This document shows positions 60,249-64,000 of a stretch of DNA of 64,000 bases, piece after piece (position 1 is the stretch's first letter; every line of letters starts with the position of its first letter). Under the pieces are notes generated by a model. The model saw only the letters and a program-made list of their open reading frames with translations, searched no databases and was not told the origin of the DNA. The stretch lies in contig NZ_JAUSZJ010000002.1 in NCBI RefSeq assembly GCF_030817475.1, positions 5,160,626-5,224,625 of the forward strand. The letters are read 5' to 3'. A program made the position numbers and the translations under genes. This DNA is from Streptomyces sp. V2I9. Its GTDB lineage: Bacteria; Actinomycetota; Actinomycetes; Streptomycetales; Streptomycetaceae.

Positions 60249-61282
60249 TGGGTATGAACGCTTCCGCTTCCCGTACCCGGCGGCCCCGCCGCGCCCCCGT
60301 TCTCGCGGCCGGGGCCGTGGCCGCCCTCCTCCTCGGCCTCTCGGCCTGCGGCTCGTCGGACGACTCCGACAGCTCCGCCTCCGCCGCCTCGGACGGGGCC
60401 TCGGCGGGTGCCTTCCCCGCCAAGGTCGGGACGAAGTTCGGCGAGGTCACCGTCGACAAGCAGCCGAAGCGCATCGTCGCGCTCGGCTGGGGCGACGCCG
60501 AGACCGTCCTCGCGCTCGGCGGCCAGCCGGTCGGGGCCAGCGACTGGCTGCCGTTCGGCGGCGAGGGCGTCGGCCCGTGGGCCAAGGGCATGTACGACAA
60601 GAAGCCGGAGCTCATCGGCACGATGGAGCCGGAGTTCGAGAAGATCGCCGCCCTCCAGCCCGACCTGATCCTGGACACCAAGTCCAGCGGCGACCGGACG
60701 CGGTACGACACCCTGAAGAAGATCGCCCCGACCGTGGGCGTGCCGAAGGGCGGCGACCAGTACAAGATCTCGTGGGAGCAGCAGACCACGATGATCGCCG
60801 TCGCCATGGGCGTGCCGGAGAAGGGCGAGGAGCTGATCGCGGAGACGGAGAAGAAGTTCGAGGCCGCGGCGAAGGCCCACCCCGAGTTCAAGGACAAGAC
60901 CATCACCGTCGGCTCGCGTACGTCCGAGGGCTTCGGCGCCTACGTCGGTGGCACCGGGCGCATCGACTTCGTCGAGCGGCTCGGCTTCACGAACAACCCG
61001 AAGGCCGAGGCCCGGGCCGGCGAGGGGTTCTCGGTCTCCGTCTCCAAGGAGAACCTGGACCTGCTGGACGCCGACCTGACCGTGATGACCCCGATCGGCA
61101 TCCCGGCCACGGATATCAGCGGCGACCCGCTGTACAAGGCGGTCCCCTCGGTGAAGGCAGGCAACGCCATCGTCCTCGACGACAAGGACATCTCGCAGGC
61201 GTTCGCGACGGACTCGATCCTGTCCGTCTCGTACGCACTGGAGAAGGTCGTCCCGCTCTTCGCGGAGAAGGTCGCGAAGTAG
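60248..61282 (+). CDS. Iron-siderophore substrate-binding lipoprotein
   Basis: 344 residues from ATG 60248; ATG 60254 is equally possible. GAGG in the iron box is the only Shine-Dalgarno candidate. A lipoprotein signal ends in LLLGLSACGSS with C34 (counted from 60248) as the lipidated residue. The class III periplasmic-binding fold follows: KRIVALGWGDAETVLALGGQ, then KIAALQPDLILDTKS, TVGSRTSEGFGAYVGGTGRI and a long connecting helix. It delivers ferri-siderophore to the transporter encoded just upstream. It has its own iron-regulated promoter. Confidence 0.93.
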   Translation: MGMNASASRTRRPRRAPVLAAGAVAALLLGLSACGSSDDSDSSASAASDGASAGAFPAKVGTKFGEVTVDKQPKRIVALGWGDAETVLALGGQPVGASDWLPFGGEGVGPWAKGMYDKKPELIGTMEPEFEKIAALQPDLILDTKSSGDRTRYDTLKKIAPTVGVPKGGDQYKISWEQQTTMIAVAMGVPEKGEELIAETEKKFEAAAKAHPEFKDKTITVGSRTSEGFGAYVGGTGRIDFVERLGFTNNPKAEARAGEGFSVSVSKENLDLLDADLTVMTPIGIPATDISGDPLYKAVPSVKAGNAIVLDDKDISQAFATDSILSVSYALEKVVPLFAEKVAK

Positions 61283-61322
61283 CGCGCCCTTACGCCCACG
61301 GCGACCGCCGCACGCACACGCG

Positions 61323-61361
61323 CAGCGCCCCGTCCCCGGGGGAACCGGGTGCGGGGCGCTG
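61323..61361 (+). terminator. Hairpin terminator after the siderophore-binding protein gene
   Basis: CAGCGCCCCG / CGGGGCGCTG, 10-bp stem with an inner CCGG-rich stem in the loop, 40 bp after the stop. Confidence 0.7.
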
Positions 61362-61404
61362 GGTGCGTGCGGCGTCTTTGTGGACCGTGCCGTCGGCGCG
61401 CAGG

Positions 61405-62145
61405 TCAAGGCCAGAAGAGCTTGTTCTCGGCAGCAGCTTGACGTGCAGCCGGAACCGTAGGTTCGATCACCGAATAGCCGAGGCTCCTCAGCACCTGGGC
61501 GGCGGATTCAGGGGCATCTCGCACGGCGGTCTTGAGCTGCATCAGGCGCCAGTCCATCAGGTGCTGATCCACGACAGCCTTCCAGCCCGGCGTGGTATCG
61601 ATCGCGAACTCCCGTTGCAGGAAGAGCAGGATGTCTTCCAGCGCCGGCCGCATGCGGTGCCCGCCGACCGGCAAATGCATCTCGGACAGCCGCGGCAGTC
61701 TGTCGCGCCGCAAACCCTGTTGGGGGCGGCCTCGCTCGGCCAGTCGCAACAGGTACGCCATCTCGTCCCGGTGTGCGTGTACCTGGAGATGGGCCCCCGG
61801 CGGTTCTTTGCTCTTCCGTACGTACTCGTAACGGAGAAGAGGATCAGGCACACCCTCGTAGAACAGATGCAGGTCGGCCTGATCTGTCGCCATGAAGGTG
61901 CTGGAGCCGTCCCAGCAGCAGAAGTAGCGCACCCCCAGGCTCAGTCGGGTCTCGCCGCTGATGCGGATCGGAATGCGCCGAACGACCTCGTTCTCGGCTA
62001 TGGGGGAGATCCTGATCCGGGAACCCATGTTGAGCGCATGAAAACGAGGGGTGTCCTCGCCGAGGACACCCCGCGTCAACGAGGTCAGTTGATCGGCGAA
62101 ACCTGCCGCCAACGCGTCGAGGGCCTTGGCCTCATCAGCTGTCAC
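61405..62145 (-). CDS. Unknown protein, second gene of an overlapping pair
   Basis: 246 residues from GTG 62145, overlapping the upstream 61-residue gene by 11 bp. N-terminal half is strand-rich (RIRISPIAENEVVRRIPIRI, LSLGVRYFCCWDGSSTFMAT, LLRYEYVRKSKEPPGAHLQV) and includes HAHRDE; the C-terminal half is helical (LPRLSEMHLPVGGHRMRPAL, then EDILLFLQREFAIDTTPGWK). Several conserved-looking His (HAHR, MHLPVGGHR) could be catalytic. No signal peptide. The size of the partner and the overlap recall toxin-antitoxin or immunity pairs, but I recognise no family. Slightly AT-richer than its neighbours. Confidence 0.6.
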   Translation of the reverse strand: MTADEAKALDALAAGFADQLTSLTRGVLGEDTPRFHALNMGSRIRISPIAENEVVRRIPIRISGETRLSLGVRYFCCWDGSSTFMATDQADLHLFYEGVPDPLLRYEYVRKSKEPPGAHLQVHAHRDEMAYLLRLAERGRPQQGLRRDRLPRLSEMHLPVGGHRMRPALEDILLFLQREFAIDTTPGWKAVVDQHLMDWRLMQLKTAVRDAPESAAQVLRSLGYSVIEPTVPAARQAAAENKLFWP

Positions 62146-62320
62146 CGTCCAGAAGGTAGTCGAGACCTTCGATGGTGTGCCAAACGTCCAGCTCCTGAAG
62201 GCTCAGGCTGTAGGTCGAGGCGCGCTCTGCCAGCTCGTCGTAGCTCATGTGCACATCGGCCAACAACTGCTCGCGCTGTTCCTCGAGCTGGCTGCGCGTC
62301 TTGTGGATCACAGTCGGCAT
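62135..62320 (-). CDS. Small acidic helical protein, first gene of the overlapping pair
   Basis: 61 residues from ATG 62320 (GGGGAGCGAGTT upstream). Sequence MPTVIHKTRSQLEEQREQLL then ADVHMSYDELAERASTYSLS and LQELDVWHTIEGLDYLLDGDS: two amphipathic helices, acidic, the size of many type II antitoxins. It ends inside the next gene (11-bp overlap), implying translational coupling and stoichiometric expression. The antitoxin idea is inference only. Confidence 0.55.
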   Translation of the reverse strand: MPTVIHKTRSQLEEQREQLLADVHMSYDELAERASTYSLSLQELDVWHTIEGLDYLLDGDS

Positions 62321-62478
62321 AACTCGCTCCCCAGTGTCGATGGCCTTAGTGAAACACCAGCCACTGACAACGATGATGCCAACCCCCGGGTTTGTCACCC
62401 TCAGGGTGGGTTCTCGTCGCTGTCCGTAGCCACTGGAGTGGAGCGGAGCGGTGAGTGCTTCCCTGGACCCGGCGAGGG

Positions 62479-63093
62479 TCAGGCCCCCGGAGCGGCCTTG
62501 ATCGCGGAGATGTCGAAGGTCAGCTTCACCTTGTCGCTGACCATCACGCCGCCGGTCTCCAGTGCCGCGTTCCAGGTCAGGCCCCAGTCGGAGCGCAGAA
62601 TGTCGGCGCTGCCCTCGAAGCCCACGCGCTCGTTGCCGTAGACGTCGGTGGCGGAGCCGTTGAACTCCAGGTCGATGGAGAGCGGGCGCGTGACGTCCTT
62701 GATGGTCAGGTCGCCGGTGATCCGGTACGCCTCGCCGCCCAGCTGCTCGGCCTGCGTGGAGCGGAACGTCATGAGGGGGAACTTCTCCGCGTCGAAGAAG
62801 TCGCCGCTGACCAGGTGCCCGTCGCGGTCGGCGATGCCGGTGTCGATGCTGGCGATCTTCACGTCGATGGAGGCGGAGGAGTTCGCCGGGTTCGTGCCGT
62901 CCAGTACCAGGGTGCCCTCGTGCTCGCCGAAGGAGCCGCGCACGTTGGTGACCATCGCGTGGCGCACGGTGAAGCCGATGCTGCTGTGCGCCGGGTCCAC
63001 GGTGTACGTACCGGTCAGGGCGGCGAGCGCGGGGTCCACGGCGGGGGTCTCGGTGATGGTGGCGGTGGTCGGCTTGCGGTTGAACAGAGCCAT
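62479..63093 (-). CDS. YceI-family lipid-binding-fold protein
   Basis: 204 residues from ATG 63093, with GAGGAGGAGCC upstream. YceI beta-barrel: GTYTVDPAHSSIGFTVRHAM near residue 30, VRGSFGEHEGTLVLDG, ASIDTGIADRDGHLVSGDFF, FRSTQAEQLGGEAYRITGDL and DILRSDWGLTWNAALETGGV. The barrel binds polyisoprenoid-like lipids in characterised members. No signal peptide, so this is the cytosolic type common in Streptomyces, often near a MarR regulator. Direct repeats upstream (63154-63205) are candidate operator sites. Confidence 0.93.
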   Translation of the reverse strand: MALFNRKPTTATITETPAVDPALAALTGTYTVDPAHSSIGFTVRHAMVTNVRGSFGEHEGTLVLDGTNPANSSASIDVKIASIDTGIADRDGHLVSGDFFDAEKFPLMTFRSTQAEQLGGEAYRITGDLTIKDVTRPLSIDLEFNGSATDVYGNERVGFEGSADILRSDWGLTWNAALETGGVMVSDKVKLTFDISAIKAAPGA

Positions 63094-63153
63094 GGCTCCT
63101 CCTCGGGGATGCGCTGCGGGGACGGGGGTCAGCGGTGCCGAAGGTTCGCATTC

Positions 63154-63205
63154 GTTCAACCTTCAACAAGATTGACTGTAGCGCGATCTAGTTCAACCTT
63201 CAACA
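63154..63205. promoter_or_regulatory. Direct repeats upstream of the YceI gene, candidate operator pair
   Basis: GTTCAACCTTCAACA occurs at 63154-63168 and again at 63191-63205, 37 bp start to start. On the YceI strand each reads TGTTGAAGGTTGAAC, itself an internal tandem of TTGAA(G/C). The spacing and AT-richness fit a promoter with two MarR-type sites. Confidence 0.6.
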
Positions 63206-63408
63206 TCTGGTGTCGGGTGCTTGACCGGTTGCCGCGAGACGCGGTGCTCGGCTCCCGGTTCGGGCCGGCCGGCCCCGGTCGGCGCGTCCGCAGGGTCTGC
63301 CCTCTGGTGGGCGCGTGGAGAGCTCGGGCACCATCGCCCTGACCGGTGTGCGGGGTCCATGTCCGCCCGTGCACCCACTGGATTGTCATGAGCAGGAGGA
63401 ATCGCCCC

Positions 63409-63933
63409 ATGGTGACCCGTCCACGACTCCGCTCCGCCCTCACCGCCCTCGCCCTCGTCCTCGGCGCGCTCTTCGCGCCCGGCGTCGGCATCCTCGGCGG
63501 CGGCGCCACCGAGGCGCACGCCGTGACCAAACTGACCCACGCCCAGGCGACCTCCCGCTTCAGCTCGTCCGGGATCACCTGGTCGTCCTCCGGCGGCTGC
63601 TCCGACCGGAACAACCCCACCTGTACGTCGTTCGAGCAGCTCAATCTGTCGAGCGCCCAGGGTGCGCAGACCCTCAAGAGCGCCACCGGCTGTGCGCTCA
63701 GGATCACCGGCGGCACGGAGACCGGGCACGCCGGCGGCACGTATTCCCACTGGAACGGCTACAAGCTCGACTTCGCCAAGAGCACCTGCCTCAACAACTA
63801 CGTCACCGGCACCTTCACCTACATCGGCCCCCGAGGTGACGGCGCGCGCCAGTACCGGTCCGGGTCCGGCAACATCTACGCGAACGAGGGCAACCACTGG
63901 GACGTGACGTACTACAACTGCGGCGGCTGCTGA
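63409..63933 (+). CDS. Secreted protein with M15-peptidase-like metal motif
   Basis: 174 residues; ATG 63409 preceded by GCAGGAGGA. Signal peptide RLRSALTALALVLGALFAPG, with cleavage near EAHAV. Mature ~135 residues with six Cys (CSDRNNPTC, TGCAL, KSTCL, YNCGGC), likely three disulfides. The segment THAGG/GHAGGTYSHWNGYKLDF followed later by YANEGNHWDVTYY matches the zinc pattern H-x6-D and E-x2-H of M15 D,D-carboxypeptidases/endolysins (H in SHW, D in KLD, E-GN-H). Possible role: extracellular peptidoglycan peptidase. This is a motif-level inference; no full-domain match is claimed. It is the last gene before the window ends. Confidence 0.65.
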   Translation: MVTRPRLRSALTALALVLGALFAPGVGILGGGATEAHAVTKLTHAQATSRFSSSGITWSSSGGCSDRNNPTCTSFEQLNLSSAQGAQTLKSATGCALRITGGTETGHAGGTYSHWNGYKLDFAKSTCLNNYVTGTFTYIGPRGDGARQYRSGSGNIYANEGNHWDVTYYNCGGC

Positions 63934-64000
63934 CCACCGCCGGGACCCGGAGGCCGTCCCGCACACCGCGTGCCGCGACGGCCCCGGGTCACCGGCCCAC

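Noticed and set aside
1..64000. CRISPR arrays, tRNA and rRNA genes
   Set aside because: No regularly spaced repeats with unique spacers, and no cloverleaf or rRNA-like sequence was found; the short tandem repeats have no spacers.

Overview
The window is about 64 kb of very GC-rich DNA from an actinobacterium, almost certainly a Streptomyces chromosome. The evidence is extreme G/C at third codon positions, many GTG starts, the serA / proline catabolism / leuB / ilvE / cimA neighbourhood, streptogrisin-type protease, XRE-DUF5753 plus DUF397 plus RsbW-like ATPase locus, IdeR/DmdR-type iron boxes, and many Sec-secreted proteins.

Layout. 1-1.5 kb: 3' part of serA. 1.7-5.6 kb: a membrane-anchored polymorphic toxin with a Tox-REase-5-like C-terminus, followed by two co-oriented genes, the first Imm52-like. 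5.6-9.6 kb: proline catabolism (PucR-type regulator, frameshifted; proline dehydrogenase; P5C dehydrogenase). 9.8-12.7 kb: an iodotyrosine-deiodinase-like nitroreductase, a streptogrisin-like protease and an AAC(2')-I-like acetyltransferase. 13.1-17.9 kb: branched-chain amino acid genes leuB, ilvE (frameshifted) and cimA, the last behind a candidate Ile attenuator. 18.3-30.4 kb: secreted GH3 glycosidase with a LacI-type operator at its start, secreted/membrane proteins, OCD-family enzyme, PEP mutase/ICL family enzyme, AraC-GyrI regulator. 30.5-35.7 kb: DUF397/XRE/ATPase signalling trio around a perfect 20-bp palindrome, a TrxR-like flavoprotein, a GlsB-type membrane protein, a catalase and a DUF6191-like protein. 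36-48.2 kb: accessory polymorphic-toxin locus with a 2305-residue RHS protein (YD repeats, PT-HINT, deaminase-like toxin tip), an Imm10-like gene directly behind it, further immunity-like genes, and a divergent secreted DNRLRE/FG-GAP protein (frameshifted). 48.4-52 kb: Nudix, two unknown proteins, GNAT and VOC genes. 52-56.3 kb: mobile island with an IS transposase, a decayed IS5-like element, an ADP-ribosyltransferase resembling the catalytic domain of Pseudomonas exotoxin A/cholix, and a 401-bp inverted copy of the IS5 left end. 56.3-61.4 kb: iron-siderophore ABC transporter with two iron boxes and a PPOX flavoprotein probably clipped by the IS5 fragment. 61.4-64 kb: an overlapping gene pair of unknown function, YceI, and a secreted protein with an M15-peptidase-like metal motif.

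How the genes fit together. The left third is conserved core metabolism (serine, proline, branched-chain amino acids). The rest is rich in interbacterial conflict genes: three independent toxin candidates (REase-5, RHS-deaminase, exotoxin A-like ART), two of them with adjacent immunity-like genes.

Caveat. Three genes (PucR regulator, ilvE, FG-GAP protein) each carry one extra base inside a short homopolymer, always reading as an insertion. This pattern fits assembly or basecalling error at least as well as true decay, so those disruptions should be confirmed before any biology is inferred.
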